In this document: one piece after another, positions 24,481 through 37,857 of the stretch
Position numbering within the stretch: the first letter of the stretch is position 1
How the letters are laid out: each line of letters begins with the position of its first letter
Source of the DNA: Nymphaea colorata
Taxonomy: Eukaryota; Streptophyta; Magnoliopsida; Nymphaeales; Nymphaeaceae
Assembly: GCF_008831285.2 (NCBI RefSeq)
Contig: NC_045142.1
Location: 11,796,716-11,860,715 of the forward strand
Length of the DNA: 64,000 bases
Direction: 5' to 3'
Notes under the pieces: model-generated
Seen by the model: the letters and a program-made list of their open reading frames with translations, nothing else
Told to the model about the DNA's origin: nothing
Database searches by the model: none
Position numbers and translations under genes: made by a program

Positions 24481-25579
24481 ATGGTGTTTATATGCAAAAT
24501 ATTTTATCTTTTACACGTAAACCTTTTGGAAAGAAAGGAATCGGTTACTTGTCAATCATTTTTTAAGTGAAAAGAAAACTAGGGAGATGGAACCCGCTTG
24601 TTAGTAGAAGAAGACTTTGAAAACTAAGATTAAAATAGGATTTTGAAAAATGTTTTGAAATAGATATTGAAAGAATTTTTCAAACGTGAGATAATGTGAA
24701 TGATTTTCAAAACTGTAACATATAAGATGTTAATGAAAAGTAGTTTTTTTGGCACCTTGACCATACCCATTTATGTAAATAAGGTCCAACTTCATTAATT
24801 TCTAGGAGGAAAGTAAGTGTATGGTTGGCGTTGGAGTCAACCATGGGTGAGAGACTGAAAATGTGAGTGCTAGTGCATGTGTTCAAATCACAACATGTTC
24901 TAAAAAAAGAAGTAAATGCATATCTAACATGAAGCAAGGAAATTAATTATTCCACTATATTCTTTTGATTTTCAATTATAAATTGGAATAAAATAAAATA
25001 ATAAAGAAAGAAATTAACAACTACACAATAAAGATAAACAAAGATATCAATGCAAAGCTAGAAAAAGATATGGCCCGCTCTCTTTCATTACTTAAGAGAA
25101 AACAAATAGATGTTGTACATCACAAAACAATGAGAGTAAATACCAAACCTCAGAATAGCCAACATAACAGGCGAGGGTGTCTCAAATCATCCAATGTTTC
25201 TACACAACAAGCAAGGGTGTCTCAAAATCATCCAAGAAATCCCAAACAGAATACAAAATCTACAACAACATTAAAACATGTAAGCCTTAGGGTAATTTTA
25301 GCATGGTTACAATTGCAAAAGTACACAGTACCCATTGTTCCATTAAATGAGGCACACCAAAGTCCCTGATTCTTATATACTCTTATAACCATCTTTTTCA
25401 AAGATTACATTCACTTCTTTGGGCTTCAAACCATATATCTCATGGCAACCACACAAAAATATTATCAAGCAGGATCTACCAAAAAAATAAAATAAAATAA
25501 AAATCAATAGCATACCATATTTAGTCTTCCACAACCAGTCTAACACCTTCATGAATTACCTCTCCATTCATAGATTCAT
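24481..25579. other. Anonymous AT-rich part of block X'
   Basis: Counterpart of 3,481-4,839. No gene seen. The ORF at 25,070-25,369 is an AT-rich translation whose frame differs from its homologues in A1 and B. Confidence 0.5.
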
Positions 25580-26030
25580 CAATTTCATCTTAAATTTCCT
25601 ACACCACCAATCCAAAATGTCTTTTCTGAATGAGCAAGTCTAAAGGAAACATTAAATTTTTGCGAATGAAAATGCCAAGCAAAATCAGTAGCCTTGAAAT
25701 GCAAAAATAAGTGGAAGCATGTTTCTCAGCTACAAAACAAGTAAAACATTTATTCACCAATGTTTGGTCAAGAGTTAAAAATGCAACCGTCTATAGCCTA
25801 AAAAAGTAAAGAACTTGGCTCTTAGTACTGCATCACAAGCCCATCTAACTTCCAACAATCCCGTCAACTCTAATTCTTTCATATAATATCATTTCTAGAC
25901 AAGGAATAAGCTTCTAAAATACTCCAGACCAGTTTATTTTTATCATTAGTTAAAACAATGCTTTTAAAAACATAACTTAAGCAATGAAATCTCAATTCAT
26001 GAACAACTGTAGTTGAATGAATTTGTTTGA
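25580..26030 (-). mobile_element. LINE zf-RVT remnant, copy X'
   Basis: Homologue of 4,840-5,340, shorter because of internal deletions near 25,580-25,610. It shows the same minus-strand zinc-domain remnants, broken by stops. Confidence 0.5.
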
Positions 26031-26094
26031 CCATGACAGCTGGAATACCAGACCCATGTTATACATAATCAAGAACTGCGAGAGTTGTAACTCT

Positions 26095-26691
26095 ACTAGA
26101 AACTACGTCTTTCACATATTTGTAATGTACCTGTAACTGCCAACAAAATGTATGTACCTTACACTTATGCAAAGGAGTATATGAGCTTTTGTTATGATTT
26201 TCATCGTATTAGAGGTTGTGTTGGTATTATGATTATCTATCTTTTTTAGCTTTTCGTTCTGCTGTAGATGATGCTCGTTTGATTAGGTAGCTTGAAGGAC
26301 AAAGATTGTTGGGTGGGACATGTCTAGTGTCACATGCATACCTCTTGAACCTTAATATTTGTATGTATAGGGGTATGTGTGCACATATATGTAGGCCCTT
26401 TTTTGTTAGTCTAAAACAATAACTGCGAGAGTTCTAACTCTCCAGCAGATGATTTGAAGGTTTGCTTATAAATATGTGTTCTACATCAATACAATTAACT
26501 ACTAGGACAAGTCATGCCACGTACTAATTAATCGAGCAAGTTATCTATACACAAATAGGTACACTGGGCCATGCTAACTACATAGGTGAGTGATTTTTTT
26601 GCTTCTGATTGGTCAAAGTGACCCTACAAAAAAAAATCTCTAGCTATATTTCTCTTCCACACTCACATGTGTATGATATTACAGTGCCACG
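26095..26691 (+). repeat. 5' LTR remnant of the Ty3-type element, copy X'
   Basis: This reaches about 110 bases further upstream into the LTR than the A1 and B copies. It starts near a 'ctttcacatatttg' string that matches 12,398-12,412 in the A1 3' LTR. The primer site after it is degenerate (gagtatcagaggg at about 26,698). Confidence 0.6.
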
Positions 26692-27299
26692 TTGAATGAG
26701 TATCAGAGGGAAGCTTGTTCATCTTTCGATTCACCCTTTGATCAAAACTTCATTCAACAGATGAGTTACAGGTAATGGTTATTAGTAAGATACTGAAAAA
26801 TGCATTATAGTTTAAGTTTAGCAAAATAAGTAAAAAAAAAATTAATAAGAAATGATTTTGTGGATTGTAGAAACCAGAGCTGTACTCCACTAAAAGAATG
26901 TTTTAATATAGTATGAGGGCCATCAATGAGGAGAGCAGGTTGACCTTATGGAATTTTGATGACAATTTCTAGGTCTATGCAAACCCAGGCCCAGGTGATC
27001 ACTCAGCTGGTAGAACTGGCTTCAGCATCAAATCCCACCATAACATCTCAACCAGCTACCAACAACTAGCATAAGGATTTCATGGATTGCATCTGCCAAA
27101 ATTTATAGGAGGTGCATACACAATGGACGCTAATAGCTTGGTGAAATCCAAGAGGCTTTTGAACCAACCGATGTTCCAAAAACTCAAAACCTAAGTATGG
27201 CACTCACATGTTGGCAGAAGTGCAAAACATTGGTGGAAAACCATCAAGTATACAAAGTTGTTAGTAAGGCAATGGATGGAAGCAATTCAGATATTATAA

Positions 27300-27425
27300 G
27301 GAATAGTGCCATTTATGCCATTGATTGCACCTTGGAGGGTCGTGCCCTATGCTTGGAAGGGTACGTTTAAATTGTGGCGGACAAAGACATTTTTTGAGAG
27401 AATCTCCTAAGAGACAAGGATTTTC
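27300..27425 (+). pseudogene. Ty3-type Gag zinc-knuckle remnant, copy X'
   Basis: The best-preserved copy of the CCHC knuckle: CPMLGRVRLNCGGQRHF..ES over about 27,343-27,408. The final Cys of the C-X2-C-X4-H-X4-C pattern is lost, and there are stops around it. Most of the upstream gag present in A1 (6,430-6,850) is deleted here. Confidence 0.7.
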
Positions 27426-27489
27426 ACTATGTGGACCACTTCAAATCTCATCCAGTCAGTCACCACAATCTACCAATCGACTTAAAAAT

Positions 27490-29970
27490 AAGAATGGCAC
27501 CAGCTGATCTAGAAAAATGCAATAGCTTATCAACAAAGGATTTATCAGACCGAGTGCATCATCTGGGGGTGCACCTGTGTTATTTGTAAATAAGAAGGAT
27601 GATTCATATCAGTTATGCATTGATTATCGGATGTTAAATCAAGTAACCACCAATAATAAGTATCACCTCACCATAATTGAAGACCTATTAGATAAGCTAC
27701 AGAACACTAGTGTATTCTCTAAGATTAACTTTAGGTCGGGGTATCACCAACTGAGAATTGAAGAAGAGGATATCCTTAAGACTGCTTTTTGAACATGGTA
27801 TAGACATTATGAGTATTATGTTCTTTTGGTTGACTAATGTGCCTTCTGTGTTGATGAATTTAATAAACAAACTATTCAAAGAACTTATTTGGCAGTTTGA
27901 TATTGTGTTTATTGATGGCATATTAATTTATTCATCTACTCCTAAGGACACCGTGGAATACTTAAGAAAGGTATTGAGCATTCTTCGACAGCACAAATTA
28001 TATGCAAAATTCTCAAAGTGTGAATTTTGGGTGTCTGAGATTAGATTCTTGAGACATGTTATTTCTAGTAATGAAATTGCAGTGGAAAACCAAAATTGTT
28101 TCAATTTATAAATGGAAGACTCCTTCTAAAATTACTGAAGTGAAAGTGTTCCTCGGATTAATTTGATACTACAAAAGATTTATAAAAGGATTCTCTCAGT
28201 TAGCACTTCCTATAACTACGCTTCTGAAAGAAAGAAACAACATTTGATTGAAAAGGAAAATGTGTTCACAGTTTTCACACTTTGGAAAATATGACATATG
28301 TTTTGGCTATTCCATCTGGTAAGGAAGTGTTTGCCATATACACTGATGATTCTAAATATGGTTAGATAGCGGTCTTGATGTAGAATAGGCAAGTCATTCC
28401 TTTTGCATCACACCAACTATGTCCACATGAGTGTAACCACCCAACTCATGTTTGGAAGTGAAGCCAGCTGTTCATGCCTTGAAGATGTGGCAAGCCTACC
28501 TATAGATTGAATTATTTACAGATCAGAAGTCACTTATCTATTTTCTCAGAAAGACTTGAACTTGGGTGGAGTATTTGATGGACTATTTTAAAATGTCATA
28601 TTGCTCTGGTAAGGCAAATGTTGTAGCATATGCCCCCACTCACAAAGGTAATGTGACTATAGTAAGTATGATTGTCCAAACATAAAAATTGATTGAAAGA
28701 TTGACTTCCTTTCATCCCTTTCAACCTACCGCCAAGAACATTTACTTGTGTTTAACAATGCTAAGTAATCTAATTGAGATAATTTCATAGAAACAAAAGA
28801 ATGATCTTGATTATAGTCGATGCTTGCTCGTTTATAAGAAGGATGAATCTTACTTTTCGTTGGACAATAATGATAGTGTTTGCTTCCAAGACCATTTATA
28901 GGTTCCAAATAATGCAGATATAAGAAAGAAACTATTTGAAAAACTACATGCTGAAAAGCATGCAATTTATCCGGGAACAAAAAAAAATTAGCATGATGCT
29001 TAGCAAAAATTTTGGTGGTCAGGAATAAAATCTGATATAACTAAACATGTGGAAAATGTTCTATTTACCAGCAAATCTAAGCAGAACATCAAGAGTCTAG
29101 AGGTTCATTGCAGCCATTGAGACAATGACATGTGGAAAATGTCCTATTTACCTTCAACTTGCTTTGGGCACTCAATTACATAAGATTTCTGCATCCCACC
29201 CTCAAAACTGATGGGCAAATATAGATGACAATTTAACATTAGAACACATGTTACAAGCATGTTCACTAGAATGGAAAGGTGGATGGGACAAACATGTAAA
29301 ACTAGCTGAATTTGCCTACCAACATTAGCTGCCATTGTAATATCGGCATGACACCTTTTGAAGCTTTATATGGATGTCCATGCTGATTGCCTATGTACTA
29401 GCATGAAATTGGTGACAAAAAATTGCAAAATCCTCTAGTTCAACAGCACTATGTTGATTAAGTCAAGTTGACATGGAACAAATTATCAGCTGCTTAGGAT
29501 TTTCCAAAAAGTTGTCCTAAGAAGGGGCAATGACCTCTATGTTTTGAATGAAATTGGGGACCATGTATTTTAATGTATTCCCCCAGTCAGAGTATTTTTC
29601 GGGCTGGTAAGAGGTGAAAATTGAATCCTAGATTTATTGGACCTTCTGAAATTCTAGAAACAATTGGTGAAAAAGTTCACCAACTATCAATGCCACCACA
29701 ATAGTATCAGGATCATAATGTCTTTCATGTGTCAATGCTGCGAAAGTATGTACTAGATCCTAGTCATGTGATTACCCATCACGATTTATCAGTTCAAGAA
29801 GAGTTGACATATACAAAACAAACAATCTGCATAGTTAATGAGCAGGAACAGATATTGAGAACAAAAACATTGCAGTAGTAAAAGTTGAATGGCAACACCA
29901 CGGGACCATTGATAGTACTTGGGAATTGAAAGCTGATATGCAGAAACTTTATCCCAGACCATTTATATAG
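27490..29970 (+). pseudogene. Ty3-type pol remnant (RT-RNase H-integrase), copy X'
   Basis: Same order as in A1. RT is open across 27,577-27,792 ([23 protein letters not shown]) and continues after a stop. The catalytic FIDD of the other copies reads FIDG here (GGC at 27,917-27,919), so the active site is lost as well as the frame. RNase H and integrase remnants follow, with FEALYG near 29,359 and the GPF-type end near 29,640. The integrase core is deleted as in A1, so that deletion predates the duplication of X. Protease is absent. Confidence 0.88.
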
Positions 29971-30015
29971 ACATAAGAAATTTCAAGGATGAAATTATCT
30001 TAAGGGGGGTAAGAT

Positions 30016-32967
30016 TGTAACATCTAGCTCCTTAGTACCGAAATCAAGTTATGAGTTATTGTTTTAACCCCAAAAGTTCCTGAACCTTACTACTTTCTTA
30101 TGTGAATATTGTTAAAACATAATATCGAAATCAAGAACTAATAATACTTATAAAAACTATCAGCTTACATTTGTTTTTATTTCAAACCACAGAGAAAAAA
30201 GGATGTCTGATTGTTACGAAGCTCACAACCAAACTGGGAGACTATAATACTCCAAGGCCCAATGAGATGGGTATTTGGTCATTGGTTAGTGGCATGCCTG
30301 TTATTACTGGCCTTGACCAAGGGTAGATTAGTAATTCAGTGATCTGAAATTAAATTATGTTAATCACAATTAAGGTTAGTTAATGATAGTTTAAGAGCCT
30401 AAATACAGGTAGAGAAGGAGCGAAGCTCTTATTCTAAGATTAATCACTAAGCTGAATTGGAATTGAAATTAATTACTACAAAATCTAACTAAATTCTACA
30501 ACCTCTTCTTATTATTTAATTAATTTTTATCACCCTCTTCATGATAAAATGTTTAAAAATACATAAAGTATTACAAAACATAAATTTTAGTATTTAAAAG
30601 CAGCCACCCCGTTGCCATCAGTAATTTGCAGGACAAGAGAGAGAAAAAGAGGGGAAAATAGAGGCAAGGAGAGAGAAAGAGGTGGATGAGAGAGAAAGCA
30701 AGGATCCAGAAAATTTTGGTTGACAGTAAAACCTTGCCAAATCCACCCACATGTATGTCGTACATTTAGAGTAGAAATTTTGCAGAAATCAAAGGTATGG
30801 TGAAAATTATTGCAATATCTTTGATTAAACATCAATTTATAGGTTTCGCTCATTGGAATTATAGCTTCTTCTCCAATGCTGCACTTTGCCACTATTCTCT
30901 ACAATTGTTGTGGATTGGAAACATGAAAAACAGATTGGTAGGTGAGTTTTTAACGTACTTTCATTTGAAACTTTAGAGCACTCCACAGCACACATGGCAC
31001 GTGTGAGCAACAAACAGACTATACCAATGATGTTTGTGTAACTTAATTGTCTAGGCAGGGTTGAAATTCATGTTGGTTCACAAGCTAGTTCATTATATTG
31101 TGAACCTTGACTGTAGGCTAGGCTAGGCCACGAGGGCCAGCTAGTGTTAGTCTGCCATGGCTAAACCCTGGTCAACAACAACCCAGCCCTAGATAGGTAA
31201 CCTTAGATATGCCCAGAGTTAATTTTAGGTTGTGTGGCCAAACGATAACCTAGAGATTTATTTTGCATTTATTGTTTATTATGCATAATTACATTGCCCC
31301 AAAGTTTTGCTAATCATTTAGATTAATAAAGTTGATATTCTGTGACTTAAACCAAGTTGTAAGTTTTGGGCAAACAGCTTAAGCTAGTTGAATTTATCTT
31401 AGTTCTTTGAGCATATATTCAAGCCTGTTATTCGGATGCAATTGCTCTTGATGGAGTGTGTGACATGAAGACAAGGAACTCAAGATATGTTAGTGATAAA
31501 TTGAGTTCTGAGTGTGATGTTGTTCAATGATAAACTCATGTTTCAGCTCTGAAAAGAATGCAATTAATAAAGAAAGCAAGGTAATGTTCACATATATCAA
31601 ATTGTAGCTATGTGCTGATTTGGTTGATCATGATGGTTGGTTATTTATTTTACGTTATTTTTGCTTGGTGTCTGAGTTATAATTTTGATGTGGGCAATGG
31701 ATAGATCTACTTTTATATTTCTAAGTTTTTGGCTGGAGTCTATAGACAATCAAAACCAACTATAAAACCTAAAATGGGCTAGGTTGAGTGGCGCAAGGGT
31801 CTAGGGACCAAGGATTGTGGACCCTTTCCTGAATACAAAGTTTGATTTATTAAGTGCTCCTTTTCAAGCTACATAAAGGAGTTCATATCCGATGTGAGAC
31901 AGGGAAGTGCATGATGAAATTACTTTGGTATCACAACTAAGCTCAACAAAATGTGGAATCATGGTAGTGGCTACCCCAAAATTGCGAGTTTCTGGTGACT
32001 CAATGTTCGGGATAGTAAGCTGCACAATGGTTCATCTTAAATATGCCGAGAAGGTGGAATCGTATGAGTTTTCTCACTGGGTGCATGTGTGTGTATCATT
32101 GAAGTTCATGCAATTATGAATTACTTGTCCATTAATTCATTTATTTATTTCATTGTTGTTACTAATAGGTTTTGGTTACTTGTTATAGTTTTGATAACTC
32201 AATTTATTATTATGGAAAGGGTCAATAGCTCCCAATGATCCTCACTCTGACTCGAATGAAGGAGAAAGGATACATAGGTATTGCAAAAACAAATGGACAA
32301 AATTATGGAGGAAAGGAAAGAAGAAGAGATGCTGAAGTTAACTCAATCTATGGCTATAAATTAGCTCTTTCACGTATTTGCAATGTACATGTAAGTATAT
32401 TTGCAATGTACATGTAAGTAGCGATAAAATGTTTCTACAATACACTTATTTAAAGGAATATATCAAATTTAGTTCTGATTTTCATTGTATTTAGTTTCAT
32501 GTTGATCGTATGATTATCTATCTTCTTTAGGTTCTCATCTTGTAGCAGATGATGTTTACTGATCTGGTGGCTCGAATGATGGGGGGTTGCTAGGAGGGAC
32601 ATGCCTGATGTCCATACTCCTTGAACCTTAATCTTTGTATGTACAAGGGTTTGTCAGTACATATATGTATGCCCTTTTTTATTGATCTTAAATAATGCTT
32701 GCGAGAGCTGTAGCTATTGGACATATGCTTGGAAGGTTTGCTTATGAATAGTATTCTTAAGTAGAATCATTAACTTCTAGGACACGTCATGCTATGCACT
32801 AGTATGTGGGTGAGTTATACATACACCAATAGACAGATTGGGCCTATGCTAACTACGTAGGTGTGTGTTTGTTTTGTTTCCAATATGTCAAAGTGATCCT
32901 CCAAAAAAAAAATCTCTACCTCTATTCCACTTTTGCACCAACTTGTGTATGACGTTGGAGTGTCACA
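30016..32967 (+). repeat. Long 3' LTR of the Ty3-type element, copy X'
   Basis: Starts TGTAACATC directly after the polypurine tract 30,002-30,014 and ends ..GTCACA. It is about 430 bases shorter than the A1 copy because it lacks the part equivalent to about 11,790-12,215. It contains a local tandem duplication of an 'atttgcaatgtacatgtaag' unit at about 32,380-32,419. Confidence 0.55.
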
Positions 32968-34392
32968 CATTGTCCTTTAGTGCTTTGATTTCTGCAAACA
33001 TAATTGATTTCCTTCCGAGTCTCTGTCTGCTTCATGAAAATGGCATCGCTCTTGATTACACAAAAGAATACTCAAGGTGTGACGTGAATTGAAAATTTAG
33101 ACATTAATAAATGAGAATGAACTGGATGTAGGATGGAACATGACTTACCAATCGGATGGGGTGAAAAATATTGGTGTTAAAAACATTGTCGGTAACATAA
33201 AGAAAATGTTGGTGTGAACAACTGGAGCAATGCAAAGTTAGTGGATTTGGATCCGATGGGTTGGAGGCATGCGGAGGAGTTGGGGAGTAGAGGATGGCGT
33301 GGTTAGATTAAGGGATAATGATGAGAGGGAATTTGGTGTGGGACACATATCATGTCATCAAAGATTCAATGGGGTAGGACTACTTGGTTTTCATGGGTTT
33401 GAGGGACTATTGGAAAGAAAAATTTTCTCCTGGAAAACATCTATATTAACAAAAATTTTGTGAGTTTCAAGGTCAAAGACGTCATGACCATGATGATTAT
33501 TTGAACACCCAAAAAAGATGCATCATTTTCCTTTGGGTAAAATTTATCTTTGTAGCGGGCATAATTTTGGGCATAACAGAGCAACCAACACAATGAAGAT
33601 GTTCAGATTTTGGTTTTTGTGTAAAGAATGTTTCACATGGAGTTTCGTCGTGAAGGGCAGAGCTAGGCCTTGATATGTGAGATGGGCACCTATGAGAATG
33701 CACTTGCCCCAAATAAAATGCCTTGCGTTACTTCTCCTTTTTTAGAGCATTCTGATTTGGGTTCATTTTAGTGCATTCTCCAAAATTATGTTGAATAAAG
33801 AATGTCTGTTATGAGGAGAATAAAGTTGTTTTCAATTACAGGACTGGGAATGAGTGATGCAATAACATATGCTAGATCTATCATAATGGCTTTAGCTACT
33901 CCACAATGGCATATGCTAGATCATGTAAGACTAACTATCTACCTACAGTAACATAAAATAATCAAATCACAAGCACAATCGAACCAAACAAAATGAGTGT
34001 GGAGGAAGAACAAAAAAAGCAGAATCTTTTTGCAATAATCTTCCCTAATCATGACATTATTCTAAGAAAATTACTATACTAACATCAAATATGATCTAAT
34101 CAATGATAAACCTATGATTTTTAGGAACAAATATGTATTTGACAACTAATCTAGCAATCCACAAAGACTGGTTCCAAGATAGTGGGGAAGTGATTGCTCA
34201 TCACCTGAGATCATGAATGATTCTAAACCAACAAAAAAAAAGCATATTCAATTATGAAACATATTCCTAATCTAAGTTAAACCTCAAATATCATGTAAAA
34301 CAGAGAGATATAATGCTGAAATTCAATGAAGATTCAGAATATGCACATGAGGATAAATGGATTCTCACTAATATGCATGCATGAAAACAATG

Positions 34393-34611
34393 TCAGTTGC
34401 TTATTTGCCTAGCATCAAATGCCCAATATAGGGTGAAAGAAGAGTGAGCGACCCTTCCCATTGATGTACTTGTCCAGATGGGAGTTACTCCATGAACCCT
34501 CCTTGCTGCTGCCATTGATAAGTTTGGTGGAGAAAATATAAGAAATACACAGCACAAAGAAAATAAGAGAATAGTATGTAGCAGCAATGGAACTCCAATG
34601 GAGGAAATCAC
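34393..34611 (-). other. Small hydrophobic ORF (72 codons), unrecognised
   Basis: The ORF has a hydrophobic N-terminal stretch (VPLLLHTILLFSLCCVFLIF) resembling a signal peptide or membrane segment, then a basic segment with AAARRVHGV. It is open only in X'; copies A1 and B have TGA where X' has GGA after 'TSTSM'. It starts at a GTG in X', whereas A1 offers an ATG just upstream. I do not recognise it, and it is most likely chance within repeat DNA. Confidence 0.15.
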
Positions 34612-36092
34612 CTAGAACTAGGCCTAATGTAGGAAGAAGGGGTACAAGGTTAGGCAGAACACACTTTAAAATTCAGGAGATACCCAAATCCATGTCCATG
34701 GCCTATTTAAACTAAAAATTCAAACATTAAGTTTTTTAGAAATTTTTTTAAAGAAGAACGCTTAGGGACTATTCACAACTAGACTCTAAGTAGTTCCTTA
34801 GTTTTAGACTAGCATTTGGCTACAATGAGAACTTCTAGGTCAATTTTAAAAAATTTACATCCTAACAAATTTTTGGTTTGACCTAAATGTTTTCACAATG
34901 ACTTAACACAGACCTACAAAATATTTTCTTTATTTTTTTCTTTTTTCTCTAACTTGGCAGTTCAATCTCTAAGCTCGACAAGATTGTAACAGATCTTATC
35001 TAAACCTAAATCCAAACAAAAGATCTAAAAGTAGTGAAACCAAAATAAATGCATGCAAATCAATTATAAAATGTATTCCATGTATTATCAATGGAACAGA
35101 GCTTGGTCCAACAAAATGAAAATTTCTTTTTTTAGAATCACCAAAAAGTGCATTGGAGATCTAGATTTTATAGTTCTCACTTATATTGCAAACTTAACGA
35201 CGAGTTTCTTACTAAAGAGTGGGGTTTTTATTGGCATAGAATGTCAGTGCAATTTTCAAGAGCATAACTAGCGGCCAACCTAAATTCTTGTGGTCGAATT
35301 GGTTCAGATATGAGTAGCTACATGGTAACCTTATATGCTTCAGTTATTGAATTGTAACTCATGCTATGGAAGGTAATGTCATAGCATGTGCATTTTAGTA
35401 GTTGAATCTTCACGTGTATAGGAATTGGCAATGGTAGTGTTGGCAATGAAGACAAGGGAACATAATTTGTATACTAAGCAGTTTGAGGTTTTCAATTATC
35501 ATCAAGTTTAAAGTGCACATTCTGCAAGAAAGAGTTAGACATGCATCAACGTTGATGGTTGGACTGCTTCAATCCATATGATTTTGTTACTATGTACCAT
35601 CCATTTGAGTCTAATGTAATAGATGGTTGCAGATGCATGTAAGAGGGTCAATGAGTACTTTGCATGTGAAACTGTAAAACATGATCAAATACTTTTTTAG
35701 CATGCCAGTTATTCCATACAAAAAAAGCAACTATTATGTGTACTAGATTGAGGAATGCTTTAAATATTATTGATGAGAAAAAGGGCACGCATAAAGAGGA
35801 TCATGGATATCCGCATCTGAGGGCATTGTCAAGTTGGATATATCAAATTTTTTGGTGGATGCATTAACTACTAAATGGTTTGGGTCAGGGTTAGAGTCAA
35901 GAACTTTTGGCAGAGGAGCACTTATACACAGCACCTAAAATTTTGTCTTTCAAAAATTGTATTAGCTTTAGATTAATATTAAAATTATAGAGGGCCACAA
36001 TATGTAAATAGCAAAAGATAAGGGGCACTGATATAGAAATAAATAGATTTTACGAAAGGATCCAACATGTAAATAACTGAAATTAGTGTAAA

Positions 36093-36114
36093 TGTGTGGG
36101 CAGCTGCCCACACA
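36093..36114. repeat. 22-bp perfect palindrome, copy X'
   Basis: Identical to 16,017-16,038 and 51,768-51,789, although the surrounding X' sequence differs from them at several positions. Confidence 0.9.
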
Positions 36115-36550
36115 ATCCCAAATGTGCATCTGCCCAGTTTTGGGTCGTAACTATGTATACTGCACAATGTTGGTTTAGTAAGAATTATTTTCCACAAAGT
36201 CGACAAAGGTTGCCACCCCATTCACTTTGAGAGTACGAAGATGTATAAGGACTTGTGATATAATTTTAATGGGTTCCATAAGAAAGGAGGGGTGGACAAT
36301 ATGCAGCCATATGTCTAATTTATTATCAAATTATGATTGAGCAATTGCAGTTTGTTGGTTTGATGCAGATGATATAGATGCCACACTTGGAATGAGAGTG
36401 GATTACTATGTAGTTCATTCTTGTCCTCCCTAGGACTTGCAATTGTTGATGCTATTTGGGTGATTGTGATAGAACGACCAAGTCAATGTATCCATTCACA
36501 TGAGTCAATTAGCAAAATGTTGCAAAATTGTGTGTGAAGGAGACTGTAAG

Positions 36551-37190
36551 ATTTTTTGGGTTCCTTAGTTTATTATTTTAAATTGGGACTATAAGTTTAC
36601 TATGAGATTATAGCAGCATCTTTGGAGAACTATAGGTATAAAATTGATAATTAGCACTACTTTTCACTTGTGAGTCGATAGTAATCAAAGTGCATGTTTC
36701 AAACTTAAAAAGATACATTGCATACATAAAATGGAGAGAGGTAACTCTGACCAACATATTATGCTTGTAGCAGTGTAGATGACAATAACTGCCGTGAAAA
36801 CAAAAAAAATAATACCATTCAAGGCACTTCACAAGAATCCTATAAATTTTTTGGCTACAAATGTATGTGCGATCTAAGGGAGTGGATAGTACTCTCGTGC
36901 TATGGTACTATCTTAAGCAAATGTAGTAGATAACTCAGATATACCAAAGGAGTTACTCACACAACATTGGAATAGAGCTTACTTTTGAGGTAAGAGTCCA
37001 CAGCAAAAGTATTTTTTAGATTTAGAAAGAATTGTAAGCTCAGTAGAAAATACATGGGTCCATTTGAAGTGCTTGAGAAAGTAGATAATGCAACATGCAC
37101 TATCACTTTACCTCTATAGTTTTCTCATGTGTATGATGTGTTGCCGAGGTTTGAGGAATGGAAACTTGCAAACTAGATCTACATAATGGA
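36551..37190 (+). mobile_element. Tail of X': Ty3 integrase C-terminal fragment
   Basis: The + translation near 37,040-37,165 reads RKYMGPFEVLEK, a run of hydrophobic residues ending TLPL, then a stop and FSHVYDVLPRFEEW. This is the GPF-type integrase end of a Ty3 element unrelated to the one inside X. It is a fragment only. The homologue in B is 52,235-52,865. It lies just upstream of the PLR promoter flank in both B and C. Confidence 0.65.
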
Positions 37191-37857
37191 TGGAAGTCTA
37201 CTACTGTATGATGTACTACATGTGTCTCATATTCTATGAAACTTTGTTTTATTTTATGCTTTACTAACTTTGGGTTATATTCGTGTTTTTTAAGACAATG
37301 CCATTGTGATACTGTTTAGAAACTCTGTGATATGTTCCCATATTGTATCAAATGGTTTCTTTGTTTTCGATGTTGTTTTTCTTATTACATGAATGGTACA
37401 TTTTTAAATATGCATGAAAATGTGGATGCTTGAACTTGGGATATTTGTCGGAACCATAATGAACAAGAGAGAATAGGCAAACTCCCACATGAAGGATTAT
37501 TAGTGTCCCTTACGAAAACTGATATGTATGTCTGTGAACATTGGTTAGCAGGAAAGACAATGAAAAAATTTTTTGGTAGGACCATTCGCCCAACATGTTT
37601 TAAGATCCTGGAGAGCTAACAAGCAAATTTTAATAGTTCATTTTGTAAAGTATCGCACATTAGTTTCAAACAGTTTAGAGTCCACTTTCTATTGAAATGC
37701 TCCAATACTGCCATATATGATCATGCATCAAGGATTACGAAATAATGAACTGCATTACGATACTATGTTATTTACTTTATGGTTATGAAACTTTAAGTGG
37801 GTTGGTTATTGGCAACTAATAGATTTACTCCATATTCCACTTGCTATTTCAGGTGGC
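37191..37857. other. Spacer before PLR promoter flank B
   Basis: No gene seen. This stretch of about 670 bases is missing in front of copy C, where the Ty3 tail joins the promoter flank almost directly (about 52,860-52,887). Confidence 0.5.

Larger units (their letters stand above)
32968..36550. repeat. Anonymous repeat sequence of block X', right part
   Basis: Counterpart of 12,961-16,482. No recognisable domain. It contains the palindrome at 36,093-36,114 and the small hydrophobic minus-strand ORF at 34,393-34,611. Confidence 0.6.
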
